This document shows positions 27,716 to 37,158 of a stretch of DNA of 64,000 nt, in pieces. The position numbers were made by a program, and so were the translations under genes. The number at the start of each line of letters is the position of its first letter. Positions within the stretch are counted from its first letter, which is position 1. The stretch comes from Rhodoferax ferrireducens (GTDB lineage Bacteria > Pseudomonadota > Gammaproteobacteria > Burkholderiales > Burkholderiaceae_C), in NCBI GenBank assembly GCA_002083775.1, contig MTEI01000002.1, positions 62,001 through 126,000 on the forward strand, read 5' to 3'. The notes beneath the pieces were generated by a model. The model had not been told where the DNA came from and made no database searches. It saw only the letters and a list, made by a program, of their open reading frames with translations.

Positions 27716-30700
27716 TTAGCGCAGCCAGTCAGGGCCAGGCTGCCGATTCAACACCCACGCGGGCATCTGGTCAGCAGGCATGGGTCGGGCAATGCCGTAG
27801 CCCTGGGCCAGATCACAACCCACCTGCAGCAACAGCTTGCAGTGCGCCGAGGTTTCGGCACCTTCGGCCACCGCCTGGCGGCCAAACGCGCGCGCGAGAC
27901 CCAGCACACCCTCCACAATGGCGCGGTCTTCCGGGTCGTCAAGCATGTCGCGCACAAAACTCTGGTCAATTTTCAGCACTTGCGCTGGCAGGCGTTTCAG
28001 GTAGATCAGGCTGGAGTAACCGGTACCAAAATCGTCCAGTGCAAAGGTCACGCCCATGCTGGCGCATTCGCGGATGACGTTGGCCACGGCGTCCACTTCA
28101 TCTAGCGCCGTGGTTTCCAGGACCTCCAGCTCCAGGTGGCCGCGCGGCACCTGCGGGTAGGCCGCCAGCAGGGTGCGCAGCTTGTCGGTAAAGTTGCTTT
28201 GCTGCAGATGGCTGGCCGAGATGTTGACGCTCACCGACAGATCGAGCCCCTGGCTCACCCAGGCTGCCAGCTGCTGCATGGCGGTGTGCAGTACCCACTC
28301 GCCCAGATCGATACCGATGGCATGGTTTTCGATGTCGGGCAGGAACAGGCCCGGCGCCAGCAGCCCCTTCTGCGGGTGCTGCCATCGGACCAGCGCCTCG
28401 GCGCCCATCACCTGGCCAGTGCGCAGGCTCACCTTGGGCTGGTAATACAGCACAAACTCGTCCTGGTCCAGGGCTTGGCGTATTCGCACCAGCGTCTCAT
28501 GGCGCACGCGCAAGCTGCGGTCGTGCTCGGCGTCAAACAACTGGTAACGGTTTTTGCCTGCCAGTTTGGCGCTGTACATGGCCTGGTCGGCCTGGCGCAG
28601 CAACTGGTCGGCGTCGGTGTCTTCTGCCTGAGGGTAAAAGCTCACGCCCACGCTGGCCGAGACCTTCAGGCTCTGCTCGTCCAGCAGTACAGGCCGTGCG
28701 GCCACCTCCAGCAGGCGGTCGATCAGCGTGACGCTGCTTTGTGCCTCAGCCAGGTCCACAAACACCGCGACAAACTCGTCACCGCCCAGGCGGGCCATGG
28801 TGTCACCTTCGCGCATGATGGCTTTGAACTGGTCGGCCAGATTGGTGAGCAGTTGGTCGCCCACGGTGTGGCCGTGGTGGTCGTTGATGGTTTTGAAGCC
28901 GTCCAGGTCCAGATAAGCGACCGCCATCCGGGTGCCACGGCGCTTGGCATGGGCCATGGCTTGCTGCATGCGGTCGGCCAGCAGTACCCGGTTGGGCAGG
29001 CCGGTGAGGGTATCGTAGTGGGCAATGCGCTCCAGGTAATGCTGGTGCTCCTTCTGGAAGCTGATGTCGGCAAAGCTGCCCACAACACGCACCGGCTGAC
29101 CCTGTTCGTCGCTTTCCACCACGCGGCCGCGGTCCTGCACCCACAGCACCTTGCCGTCCTTGCGCAGCAAGCGGTGCTCGGAGTGGTAGGTGGCGGTGCT
29201 GCCCTGGATCAGGTCGTCCAGCCGACGTAGCACGGTGTTGAGGTCTTCGGGGTGGATCAGCCGGGTAAAGGCTTCCACGTTGTCGGGAATCTCGTCGGGG
29301 CTGTATTGCAGGGTGTCGTACCACTGCGGGTTGTGTACCACTTTGCCGCTGGGCAGATGCCAGTCCCAGATGCCTTCGCGGGTGATGCCCAACACATGCT
29401 GCAGGCGTTGCTCACTCTCGGTCACCTGGCGCTGGGCGCGTATCAAGTCGGTCACGTCTTGCGCTACCACCAGAATCTGGTGGCCACCTTCGGCGTTCTT
29501 GAACGGTTTTTTGATCGAGCGGAAGTGGCGAATCTCGCCGGTGGCTGCGTCTCGGCTGTCCTCAAACACCACCTGGGTTTCGCCCTTGGCCATGATGGAT
29601 ATGACACTCTGGCGGAAAAACTCCGCCATCTCGGGCGGCACGCCAAAGTCGCCATCGTCTTTGCCCACCATCGCGTCCGGGGTGGTGTTGTACAAGTTGG
29701 CCACAGCGCGGTTGCCGAGCAGGAACTTGCCCTGCGCATCCTTGAGCACCATCGGGTCAGGGATCTCGTCGATGATGGTGCGCAAAAATGTCTCGCTGGC
29801 GTGCAAGGCGCGTGCGGCCCGGTTGCGCTCAGACACATCGATGTCGATGCAATACATTTCGGGTTCGCCAGAGCTGTTGCGTAGCATGACGTGGCTGGAA
29901 AAAACCTCAACCGGCTTTCCGTTAGCGCCTTGCAGCATCAGCTCTGCTGACGGAACGGCCGGGCCGCCGCTGGTCCAGGCATCGACGAAGCCGATCACTG
30001 CCTCACGCATCGGCTCGGGAATGATCAGGTCTTCCAGTTGCCGACCCAGCGCCTGAGCGTGGGAGTAGCCGTAAAGGGTTTCGCTGGCCTGGTTCCAGAA
30101 AATGACCCGGCGGCTGCGGTCGTATCCCTGCACTGAGATGGACGGCAGTTGCTCAAAAATGGCCTTGAAACGGTGTTCGCTCTCAGCCAGCGCGTCTTCC
30201 ACGCGTTTGAGGTCGGTGATGTCGCGGGCAATACCAAACAGGCCAGTCATCTCGCCTTGTGAGTTGGTTATCGGGTATTTGCGGTTGTCCACCCAGCCCG
30301 TGTGGCCGTCTTGGGCCAGATAGCCCTGCACCTCGTGGGCGATGGGTATACCGGCAAACACCTGTTTTTCCAGCCGGTAATACACGTCGGCATATTCCTC
30401 AGGGAACACGTCGTAGTCGGTTTTGCCGATCAGGTCGGTCCAATGCTCAGACGGGTCGGTGATGCTCACCAGCGTCTGGCTGGCAGCAGTGAAGACGTGG
30501 TGGCGATCCTTGAAGAAGATGAAATCGTCGGTGTTTTCCATCATCGCCACAAAGTTGGGCATGAGGATGGCCGGGCTATCTTGGTGCAGGGTTTTGGCGT
30601 CCGTCAGCTGCAGTTGCAGCTGGTCGGGCTGCGTCAGAGCGTATTGACCTTTGAGGCAGCGGATACGCCCGTCAGCATGGCGCACCCGGATGTTGAAATG

Positions 30701-30907
30701 TCCTTGCGCCGGATTCAGGTCGGGGGCAAACAGGCGCTCAAGGATGTCCTGGTCATCTGCATGGACGCTGTCAGGCCAGCTGAGCGACCCATCCAGCCAT
30801 TGCTGCGCGGGATAGCCAAGCAGATCAGCAATGGCAGCAGTCGCGTGCAGCATGCGAGGTGCGAGTCCGCAGGCAAATGTCAGGGTCGCTTCCATGGGTT
30901 GTGTCAT
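27716..30907 (-). CDS. Multi-PAS GGDEF-EAL c-di-GMP protein
   Basis: A 1063-residue soluble signalling protein. About five PAS-type units occupy residues 1-640; clear ones include DFIFFKDRHHVFTAASQTLV (about 125), GYDRSRRVIFWNQAS (about 260), DPMVLKDAQGKFLLGNRAV (about 385) and GITREGIWDWHLPSGKVVHN (about 510). GGDEF follows, with LGGDEF at 708-712 and REGD five residues before it, which fits RxxD. The EAL domain has EALVRW (837-839), [18 protein letters not shown] and AEGAET. The Glu motif reads EVLETTAL instead of ELTES, and EGAET replaces EGVET; both keep the Glu. It is convergent with the other GGDEF-EAL gene. Confidence 0.93.
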   Translation of the reverse strand: MTQPMEATLTFACGLAPRMLHATAAIADLLGYPAQQWLDGSLSWPDSVHADDQDILERLFAPDLNPAQGHFNIRVRHADGRIRCLKGQYALTQPDQLQLQLTDAKTLHQDSPAILMPNFVAMMENTDDFIFFKDRHHVFTAASQTLVSITDPSEHWTDLIGKTDYDVFPEEYADVYYRLEKQVFAGIPIAHEVQGYLAQDGHTGWVDNRKYPITNSQGEMTGLFGIARDITDLKRVEDALAESEHRFKAIFEQLPSISVQGYDRSRRVIFWNQASETLYGYSHAQALGRQLEDLIIPEPMREAVIGFVDAWTSGGPAVPSAELMLQGANGKPVEVFSSHVMLRNSSGEPEMYCIDIDVSERNRAARALHASETFLRTIIDEIPDPMVLKDAQGKFLLGNRAVANLYNTTPDAMVGKDDGDFGVPPEMAEFFRQSVISIMAKGETQVVFEDSRDAATGEIRHFRSIKKPFKNAEGGHQILVVAQDVTDLIRAQRQVTESEQRLQHVLGITREGIWDWHLPSGKVVHNPQWYDTLQYSPDEIPDNVEAFTRLIHPEDLNTVLRRLDDLIQGSTATYHSEHRLLRKDGKVLWVQDRGRVVESDEQGQPVRVVGSFADISFQKEHQHYLERIAHYDTLTGLPNRVLLADRMQQAMAHAKRRGTRMAVAYLDLDGFKTINDHHGHTVGDQLLTNLADQFKAIMREGDTMARLGGDEFVAVFVDLAEAQSSVTLIDRLLEVAARPVLLDEQSLKVSASVGVSFYPQAEDTDADQLLRQADQAMYSAKLAGKNRYQLFDAEHDRSLRVRHETLVRIRQALDQDEFVLYYQPKVSLRTGQVMGAEALVRWQHPQKGLLAPGLFLPDIENHAIGIDLGEWVLHTAMQQLAAWVSQGLDLSVSVNISASHLQQSNFTDKLRTLLAAYPQVPRGHLELEVLETTALDEVDAVANVIRECASMGVTFALDDFGTGYSSLIYLKRLPAQVLKIDQSFVRDMLDDPEDRAIVEGVLGLARAFGRQAVAEGAETSAHCKLLLQVGCDLAQGYGIARPMPADQMPAWVLNRQPGPDWLR

Positions 30908-31172
30908 GTTGTTGGCCTCCCGGCGTCATGATACGCATAGGTTCCCCTTTTGAGAACATCAGCGGTGTGTGCGCACCACAGGGTTTTCCATGGGTGGGAT
31001 CAAATTATGAAAAAAACATACACGACACCAGCCACTTTGCCCCCTTTTGGTTATGCACTGATCAGCATCCAGGGATTGGCCTGCTGCCAAAGACCTGGTG
31101 ACCGGAACCCAATTGACACGGGACGACCACACCCTGGTCATCCCGCCGCTGTCGTTTTACTGGTTGTCAGAA

Positions 31173-32180
31173 TCAGCGGGCTGGGGTGCGCGGCTGCCAC
31201 CGGGTGGCCCACTGCGCGGTCCAGCTCAACAGCGCTTCAGCCACCAGGCCAGGGTGCGGCAGCAGCCCCAGCGCCTGGGCGGCCTGGTTCAGTGCTGCCA
31301 CCGGGTCTTGCAGGTTCAGTGCTTCGGCACCGTTTTGTTTGGAGAGCTTGTTGCCGTCGGCACCGAGCACCAACGGTGTGTGCAAATAGCGTGGTGTGGG
31401 CAGACCCAAGGCGCGTTGCAGCAGAATTTGCCGCGCCGTGTTGTCGGCCAGGTCTTCGCCGCGCACCACATCGGTGATGCCCTGCGCTGCGTCGTCCATC
31501 ACCACCGCCAACTGGTAAGCAAAGCAGCCATCGGCACGTTTCAGAATGAAGTCCCCCACGGCGGCCTCGACGTCTTGCTGCTGGGTGCCCAGGCGCCGGT
31601 CTGACCAGGTGATGGCGGGTGTCATTCCGGGCGCCGACCCGGGATCCATGCATTCTGAGTCATGGATGGTGGGTCGGAGCCCACCATGACAGCCGATTAG
31701 CGTGCTGCGGGGAGGCTTGGCGGCCATGAGGTTGGTGCCAACATCGGTTCGCAGCCGCCAAGCCCGCGCCTTGGCACCGCGCAGCCCGTTGCGACAGGTG
31801 CCGGGGTAAATCAGCTCGCCATGGCGCGGCTTGGCGGCACCCTGTTGCGCCAGTGCCGCTTCAATCTGCTTGCGGCTGCAACCACACGGGTAGGCCAGGC
31901 TACGCTGCACCAAGGCGTCCAGCGCCCGCTGGTAGGCGTCTGCCCGGTCAGATTGATAGAGCGGCGGCTGGTCTGAGTGCAGGCCGCAAAGCGCCAACTG
32001 CTGCAAGATGACCTGGTCCAGGCCGGGCAGGCAGCGCGTGGTGTCCACGTCTTCGATGCGCACCAGCCACTGGCCACTGTGCGCCCGGGCGTCCAGCCAG
32101 CTGGCCAGCGCCGCCACCAGCGAGCCCGCGTGCAGCGGCCCGGTGGGCGAGGGGGCGAAGCGACCGGTGTAGCGCGTCAC
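31173..32180 (-). CDS. gluQ: Glutamyl-Q tRNA(Asp) synthetase
   Basis: GluQ-RS, 335 residues, attaches glutamate to the queuosine of tRNA(Asp); it is a shortened glutamyl-tRNA synthetase. [20 protein letters not shown] carries the HIGH-like site, and [16 protein letters not shown] the KMSKS-like site. Zinc ligands are in CGC and YPGTC. Residues about 164-187 ([20 protein letters not shown]) are a family B repeat read in frame, and this makes the protein some 35-40 residues longer than the usual 290-300. The start is the GTG at 32180, which overlaps the upstream oxidoreductase stop by 4 bases (GTGA). Everything upstream of that GTG in the frame is shadow. Confidence 0.93.
   Translation of the reverse strand: MTRYTGRFAPSPTGPLHAGSLVAALASWLDARAHSGQWLVRIEDVDTTRCLPGLDQVILQQLALCGLHSDQPPLYQSDRADAYQRALDALVQRSLAYPCGCSRKQIEAALAQQGAAKPRHGELIYPGTCRNGLRGAKARAWRLRTDVGTNLMAAKPPRSTLIGCHGGLRPTIHDSECMDPGSAPGMTPAITWSDRRLGTQQQDVEAAVGDFILKRADGCFAYQLAVVMDDAAQGITDVVRGEDLADNTARQILLQRALGLPTPRYLHTPLVLGADGNKLSKQNGAEALNLQDPVAALNQAAQALGLLPHPGLVAEALLSWTAQWATRWQPRTPAR
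31621..31690 (+). repeat. Family B repeat inside gluQ
   Basis: The 70-base copy starts GTCATTCCGGGCGCCGACCC and ends GGAGCCCACCATGAC, with CCATG and CATGG inside, like the other family B elements. Hairpin arms such as GGTGGGTCGGAGCCCACC are intact. On the minus strand it is read as gluQ codons with no stop. It splits the segment between the zinc-ligand region and [19 protein letters not shown]. Confidence 0.85.
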
Positions 32181-33232
32181 ACCACCGCGAGTGCCAGTTC
32201 CAGGCCAGAGACAAACGCGTCTTCCACCCGGTAGCCCAGGCACCAGTCGCCGCACACCCCCAAGCCCTGGTCGGCGCTGAACAGATGGCTGTGGCCCAGC
32301 GGTTTGGTGGTTTTGGCGTAGAGCCAGCGCTGGCTGTCCACATGCGAGGGCTCGGCGTGGATGCCGGTAACCTCGCCAAACGCCTTGAGCAGCTTGGCTT
32401 CCACGCGCGCCGGGTCGTCTTGCAGATGCTCTTGAGACCACTCGGCACTGGCCTGCACCGTCCAGCGCTCAATCGGGCTGCGCCCGGGCTTGCTGGACTC
32501 GCGTGCCAGCCAGGCAATGCGGTGGTGCTTGCTGCGCGCGGCGCTCCACTGCGGGCCCAGGGTGGATAAATCGGGCTGCATGGCTTGCGGAAAAGCCAGC
32601 ATCAGCGTCCAGCAAGGGGCCATCTCGACGGCGGCGAGCTGCGCGGCCCAGCCCTCGGCCAGCTTTGAAGTTTGTAGCAAGCTCTGCGCTTGTACACAGG
32701 GGATAGCCAGCAAAACGGCATCAAAACCAGAGTAAACATGGCGCGCGTCATCGGGGCCTTCGGTGCGCAGCTGCCAGTGACCGGGTTTGACCGCATCGGG
32801 CTCGATCAGGGCCACGCGGGTTTGCAGCTCAATCTGGCTGGGGGCCTTCAACTCTTGCGCCCAGCCGGCAGCCAGGGCGGTCATGCCGGGCACACCTACC
32901 CAGTGGGCTTCGTTCAACGGCGCCACAGGCATGTTGACCTGACCCGCCTCGTCGATTACTTGCACGGCGTTGGCGCTCCAGCGTTTGACCAGCGTGGGCG
33001 AGGTTTCCAGCGCCATGACAAAGCGCGGGTCACGCGCGGTGAAATACTGGGTGCCATGGTCAAACGAGCCAAAAGCACTGCTGCGGGTGGCCATGCGCCC
33101 GCCCAGCCCGGCACTTTTTTCAAACAGGGTGACGGTGTGGCCGGCCTGCACCAGGGTGCGCGCGCAGGTGACACCCGCCATGCCCGCGCCGACAACGGCA
33201 ATATGTTGGGGTGTGCGGGGGGATTTGTTCAT
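32177..33232 (-). CDS. FAD-dependent oxidoreductase (renalase/amine oxidase-like)
   Basis: A 351-residue flavoprotein of the NAD(P)/FAD-dependent oxidoreductase type. The N-terminal dinucleotide-binding motif is [20 protein letters not shown], with the acidic residue at the end of the second strand ([17 protein letters not shown]). [16 protein letters not shown] and the C-terminal FAD contact [18 protein letters not shown] are typical of the renalase-like group common in Proteobacteria. The substrate is unknown. It has no signal peptide. Its stop overlaps the gluQ GTG by 4 bases, so gluQ translation is likely coupled to it. Confidence 0.87.
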   Translation of the reverse strand: MNKSPRTPQHIAVVGAGMAGVTCARTLVQAGHTVTLFEKSAGLGGRMATRSSAFGSFDHGTQYFTARDPRFVMALETSPTLVKRWSANAVQVIDEAGQVNMPVAPLNEAHWVGVPGMTALAAGWAQELKAPSQIELQTRVALIEPDAVKPGHWQLRTEGPDDARHVYSGFDAVLLAIPCVQAQSLLQTSKLAEGWAAQLAAVEMAPCWTLMLAFPQAMQPDLSTLGPQWSAARSKHHRIAWLARESSKPGRSPIERWTVQASAEWSQEHLQDDPARVEAKLLKAFGEVTGIHAEPSHVDSQRWLYAKTTKPLGHSHLFSADQGLGVCGDWCLGYRVEDAFVSGLELALAVV

Positions 33233-33483
33233 ACATTGTTCTCCAGAGGTAAAAATCGTTCGGCATCGTGTTGTTTTTGAAGGGTGAAAGGGTGTGACGC
33301 CGTTGTGACCGACTTTACACGCCCCAGTGGGGCTGCAGCGGCGCGGCGCGGGTGTTTTGAAGGCTTGGCAAGATAAAGTTGCCTCAACGGGCCCATCAGC
33401 GTCAGATGGCCTTTTGGCCCGCCAATCACCAGAAGCGCCTGAGTTTGTTACCCTTTGCAGCCCACGAACATGGAGTTTTCAGC

Positions 33484-34038
33484 ATGGCAAAAGTTGCAGT
33501 TGTTTTTCATTCAGGCTACGGCCATACCCACCGCATGGCCAAAGCCGTGGCTGACGGTGCCAACGCCGACCTGATCGCCATCGACGCCGTTGGCAATCTG
33601 TCAGAGACCGAATGGGCCACCCTGCAGGCGGCAGACGCCATCATCATGGGCAGCCCCACTTACATGGGCAGCGTGAGCTGGCAGTTCAAGAAGTTTGCCG
33701 ATGCGTCCAGCAAACCGTGGTTCAGCCAGTCCTGGAAAGACAAGGTGTTTGCCGGTTTCACCAACAGCGCCACCATGAACGGTGACAAACATTCCACACT
33801 GCATTACCTCTTCACCCTGGCCATGCAGCACGGCGGCATCTGGGTCGGCACCGGGCTGATGCCCAGCAACAGCAAGGCGGCGCAGCGCAACGACGTGAAC
33901 TACGTGGGCTCGTTCGCCGGCGCCATGGCGCAGTCGCCCTCCGACTCGTCACCTGCCGAGATGTTGCCCGGTGATCTGGAAACCGCGCGGCTGTTCGGCC
34001 AGCGTGTGGCCGAGGTAACGGCCCGGCTCGTGGCCTGA
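33484..34038 (+). CDS. WrbA-like flavodoxin / NAD(P)H:quinone oxidoreductase family protein
   Basis: A 184-residue flavodoxin-fold protein. The FMN phosphate loop is FHSGYGHTHRMAKAVADGA (about residues 7-25), and the second loop MGSPTYMGSVSWQFKKF (about 60-76) matches the WrbA/flavodoxin reductase group. WrbA-type enzymes reduce quinones by two electrons. AGFTNSATMNGDKHSTL and the glycine-rich end of the domain are also conserved. The frame is open back to 33379, but ATG 33484 begins the fold immediately. It is divergent from the FAD oxidoreductase across a 250-base region in which I see no gene; promoters for both presumably lie there. Confidence 0.88.
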   Translation: MAKVAVVFHSGYGHTHRMAKAVADGANADLIAIDAVGNLSETEWATLQAADAIIMGSPTYMGSVSWQFKKFADASSKPWFSQSWKDKVFAGFTNSATMNGDKHSTLHYLFTLAMQHGGIWVGTGLMPSNSKAAQRNDVNYVGSFAGAMAQSPSDSSPAEMLPGDLETARLFGQRVAEVTARLVA

Positions 34039-34050
34039 GTTTTATAAGCT

Positions 34051-34098
34051 TTTTTGACCTCCAGCCCTTATTCAATAAGGGCTGATAGCTATTATTTC
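34051..34098 (+). repeat. Family A repeat, best palindromic copy
   Basis: This copy reads TTTTTGACCTCCAGCCCTTA then TTCAATAAGGGCTGATAGCT and ATTATTTC. AGCCCTTATT (34063-34072) and AATAAGGGCT (34074-34083) are perfect inverted 10-base arms around one base. It lies after the flavodoxin gene and before the TonB receptor and may act as a terminator-like hairpin. Confidence 0.85.
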
Positions 34099-34210
34099 AG
34101 AGTTATTAGAGGCGCTCGACACGTCATCTGTGCTGAGCGTGCGCTGTGTCAATGCTGGCCGCGCGGTGCAGGGCAAAATCTGGCAAAACAACCAAAATGA
34201 TTGGACTGCC

Positions 34211-36184
34211 ATGCGACCCGTTTCACAGATGATTGACCAGCAAGATATCGCACATTTCTCAGCCATACTGGTCGCTGCCAGTCTGCTCATTGGCGGCCCG
34301 GCGCAGTCGCAGGAGGGGGCTGCGGTGTCTGAGCAAGACTTCCTGAGCGACATGCCTGTTGTGCTGAGTGTGTCGCGCCTGCCACAGCCACTGGACGAAA
34401 CCCCTGGCGCCGTCACCATTCTGGATCGCGACACCATTCGCCGCTCCGGCGCGCGGGACGTGGCCGATCTGCTGCGACTGGTGCCGGGGTTTCAGGTCAG
34501 CAATGCGTTTGACAGTGTGGCACCTCAAGTGGGTTACCACGGTATTTTCGGGCGCTATTCCAACCGGGTTGAGCTGTTGATTGATGGCCGCTCGGCTTAC
34601 TCACCCTATTTCATCGGCAGCATTGCGGGCGGGCTGCAGTCCGTGGCATTGCAGGACATTGAGCGTATCGAGGTGCTGCGCGGCTCCAACTCGGCGGCTT
34701 ACGGCGCACGCGCCTTTTTGGGGGTGATCAATATTGTGACCCGCCATACCGCTGACTCTCTGGGCGCGCGGGGAGTGGTCACCACCGGCGAAAACGGAAT
34801 CCACGACGCTCAGGCCAGCCTGGGCTGGGGCACCGGGCCGGGCAGCTTCAGGCTCACCGTTGACCGGCGCGCCGATGAGGGTCTGGAGGGTGCTTATGAC
34901 CGCAATTCGGTGAGCCGGGTGAACTTCCGGTCGGATCTGTACCCGGCACCCGGGCACGAGGTGCAATTGCGGCTGGGGGCCACGAGCCTGAATGCGGGCC
35001 GTGGGCAGCCAGACTTTGTGCTGGATCCGTTTCGGCCGTTTGGGTTTGATTCAGCCTATGCCCAGGTGGACTACAAACTTGTTTTGAGCAGCGACGAAGA
35101 TGTGGCGATCAAGCTGTCGCGCAGCCAGGAGCGTTACAGGGAAGAGTTTCCGGTGTCCCTGTTGCCCTACAAGATCAACGGCGTCTACAACGTGAGCGCC
35201 AATGGGGACGCCAGCAGCGATGCGCTGACGCTGCAGCACACGCAGCGTCACAGCCCGGTCTTGCGCACGGTGTGGGGTGCTGAATACCGTCAGGAGCGCA
35301 TCGTGTCGGCACCGCTGTACCACACCGACGCGGCGTTTGACACCCGGTTTTTGCGCCTGTTTGGCAATCTGGAGTGGCGGCTGGCGCCTGATTGGCTGCT
35401 CAATGCCGGTGCCCTGGCTGAGAACAGCAGTGTCACGGGCAACACACTGGCACCGCGGGTGATGATGAACTGGCACCTGGCGCCTGGCCACACGCTGCGT
35501 GCCGGGGTGTCCAAGGCGTTTCGGCCGCCCAGCACGTATGAAATGTTTGCTGACCGGCGATTTGACATTCCAGTGCTTGGTGAGAGGGTGGATACCCGCG
35601 CCACCGGTCAGACGGTGCCCGAAACTCTGGTGGCCAAAGAGGTGGGCTATCTGGGAGATTTCCCTGCCTGGGGTGTCGCTCTGGATGTGCGGCTGTTTCA
35701 GGAGCGGTTCGACAAGCTGATTGACATTCGTTATGCGCCAGGCGGCAAATACTATATCAACGACACAGCATTTGACCTGGAGGGCACCGAATACCAGCTC
35801 AAATGGCAAGCTTGGCAGGGTGCCCAGTTGATCGTGAGCCAAGCTTTCATCCACAACACACACGTCGCGCCGGGCGCGCCGGGTGACGATGAAATCAACG
35901 CGGCCACACCGAAGCGCGCCAGCGCACTCGCTTATTTTCAGCAACTGCCTGGCCAGATCAGTTTGACGCTCTTGCATTCTGAGAACAGCACCACGGGCCT
36001 CGTGGCAGACCGGCCGCAGCCTCGGGCCCGTACTGACCTGCGTCTGGCCAAAGCCATGCGGTGGGGCTCACGCCGTGGAGAAGTGGCGTTGGTGGTGCAA
36101 AACCTGGGTTCAGATTACGCTGATTTCAAGAGGCAACACTTGTTTCAGAAGCAGGCGTTCATCACTTTGCGTCTGGAAGACTGA
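34211..36184 (+). CDS. TonB-dependent outer membrane receptor
   Basis: A TonB-dependent receptor of about 657 residues. The plug domain is clear (DETPGAVTILDRDTIRRSGA, DVADLLRLVPGFQV, IERIEVLRGSNSAAYGARAF), followed by a 22-strand-type barrel ending in Tyr/Phe-alternating sequence and a C-terminal aromatic-poor RLED. The size and plug resemble BtuB/CirA-like receptors. The ligand is unknown. A weak signal peptide (FSAILVAASLLIGGPAQSQ) follows the ATG at 34211. The frame opens at 34130, and 34229 is another possible start. Eight bases after its stop comes the periplasmic binding protein gene, then the hybrid kinase, so the receptor appears to belong to a signalling operon. Confidence 0.87.
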   Translation: MRPVSQMIDQQDIAHFSAILVAASLLIGGPAQSQEGAAVSEQDFLSDMPVVLSVSRLPQPLDETPGAVTILDRDTIRRSGARDVADLLRLVPGFQVSNAFDSVAPQVGYHGIFGRYSNRVELLIDGRSAYSPYFIGSIAGGLQSVALQDIERIEVLRGSNSAAYGARAFLGVINIVTRHTADSLGARGVVTTGENGIHDAQASLGWGTGPGSFRLTVDRRADEGLEGAYDRNSVSRVNFRSDLYPAPGHEVQLRLGATSLNAGRGQPDFVLDPFRPFGFDSAYAQVDYKLVLSSDEDVAIKLSRSQERYREEFPVSLLPYKINGVYNVSANGDASSDALTLQHTQRHSPVLRTVWGAEYRQERIVSAPLYHTDAAFDTRFLRLFGNLEWRLAPDWLLNAGALAENSSVTGNTLAPRVMMNWHLAPGHTLRAGVSKAFRPPSTYEMFADRRFDIPVLGERVDTRATGQTVPETLVAKEVGYLGDFPAWGVALDVRLFQERFDKLIDIRYAPGGKYYINDTAFDLEGTEYQLKWQAWQGAQLIVSQAFIHNTHVAPGAPGDDEINAATPKRASALAYFQQLPGQISLTLLHSENSTTGLVADRPQPRARTDLRLAKAMRWGSRRGEVALVVQNLGSDYADFKRQHLFQKQAFITLRLED

Positions 36185-36192
36185 GCCAAACC

Positions 36193-37158
36193 ATGGGCCG
36201 CACGCTGCGCTTTCTGATGCTGGGTGTGGCCGTGTGCCTGCTTGGTAGCCAGGTGCGTGCCCAGACGCCAGCCCCAGCGCCAGCGGCGCGGGTGGTCATT
36301 GTCAGCAGCGACACCGCGGTGGCATATGCCGAGACGGCGCAGTCTTTCATCGACGCGTTGGTGCGCCAAGGGGTGGCCCGTGCCGACATCTCGCAAGTGT
36401 TTGCGTCCGAACTGGCGTTACGGCTGCGGCCAGGCCAGCCGCTGTGCCTGGCCGTGTGTGTGGCACTTGGCAGTGAGGCCACGCGGGTTCTGCTGGTCAG
36501 CAAGGTGCAGGCACCGGTGGTCAGCGCCCTGATCCCACGCCACAGTTTTGAGCGTTTGCTGCGCAGCAGCGGCAAACCGGTTTCAACCCAGGTCAGCGCC
36601 ATTGGGCTGGACCAACCGCTGGCGCGCCAGCTGGCACTGATTCGCCTGGCGCTGCCCAAGGCGACCAGGGTCGGCGTGCTGCTGGGGCCGGACTCCTCCG
36701 ACAACGCCTCTGGATTGCAGGCGCAAGCGGCTGCCAACGGGCTGAGTTTGAACGTTGTGACCGTGAACCGGCTGGAGGACCTGACCGCGGGCTTGCCAAA
36801 ACTGCTTGATGAGAGCGATGTTTTGCTCGCTCTGGCAGACCCGCTGGTGTTCAACAGCAGCACCATCCAGAATATCTTGTTGTCGAGTTTTCGGGCAAGC
36901 GTGCCTATGGTGGCTTTTTCGCCAGCTTACGTGCGTGCAGGCGCGGTGTTGGCGCTGTACACCACCCCGGCGCAGGCGGGTCAACAGGCAGCAGAGGTGG
37001 TGCTGGGCGTCTTGCGCGGCAAACCGCTGTCCGATCAGACGATCGAGCCCAATGACTTTGAGGTGGGCGTGAACGCCCATGTGGCGCGCTCGCTGGGCTG
37101 GTCGTTTGAGGCGCAAGCACTGCGCCATAGTTTGCGGCGCCAGGAGCGTTTGCCATGA
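36193..37158 (+). CDS. ABC-type substrate-binding-like periplasmic protein
   Basis: A 321-residue exported protein with signal peptide (residues 1-23, ending VRAQ). It resembles the ABC transporter substrate-binding family with LacI-like lobes: VVIVSSDTAVAYAETAQSFI, a middle section GVLLGPDSSDNASGLQAQAA and SVPMVAFSPAYVRAGAVLAL. No ATPase or permease gene is nearby. It overlaps the histidine kinase by 4 bases (ATGA), so it is better read as a periplasmic ligand-sensing partner of the kinase than as part of a transporter (inferred). The C-terminus (RHSLRRQERLP) is charged. Confidence 0.82.
   Translation: MGRTLRFLMLGVAVCLLGSQVRAQTPAPAPAARVVIVSSDTAVAYAETAQSFIDALVRQGVARADISQVFASELALRLRPGQPLCLAVCVALGSEATRVLLVSKVQAPVVSALIPRHSFERLLRSSGKPVSTQVSAIGLDQPLARQLALIRLALPKATRVGVLLGPDSSDNASGLQAQAAANGLSLNVVTVNRLEDLTAGLPKLLDESDVLLALADPLVFNSSTIQNILLSSFRASVPMVAFSPAYVRAGAVLALYTTPAQAGQQAAEVVLGVLRGKPLSDQTIEPNDFEVGVNAHVARSLGWSFEAQALRHSLRRQERLP

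Noticed and set aside
30908..31172. Possible small gene from ATG 31007 in the gap before gluQ
   Set aside because: The frame runs into the antisense of gluQ, has only a weak ribosome site and gives an unrecognisable product. I see nothing else certain in this 265-base gap except a weak 9-base inverted repeat near 31122-31145.
32670..32720. GTAGCAAGCTCTGCGCTTGTACA stretch in the FAD oxidoreductase resembling a related repeat
   Set aside because: The match is weak and the encoded residues fit the family without an insertion.
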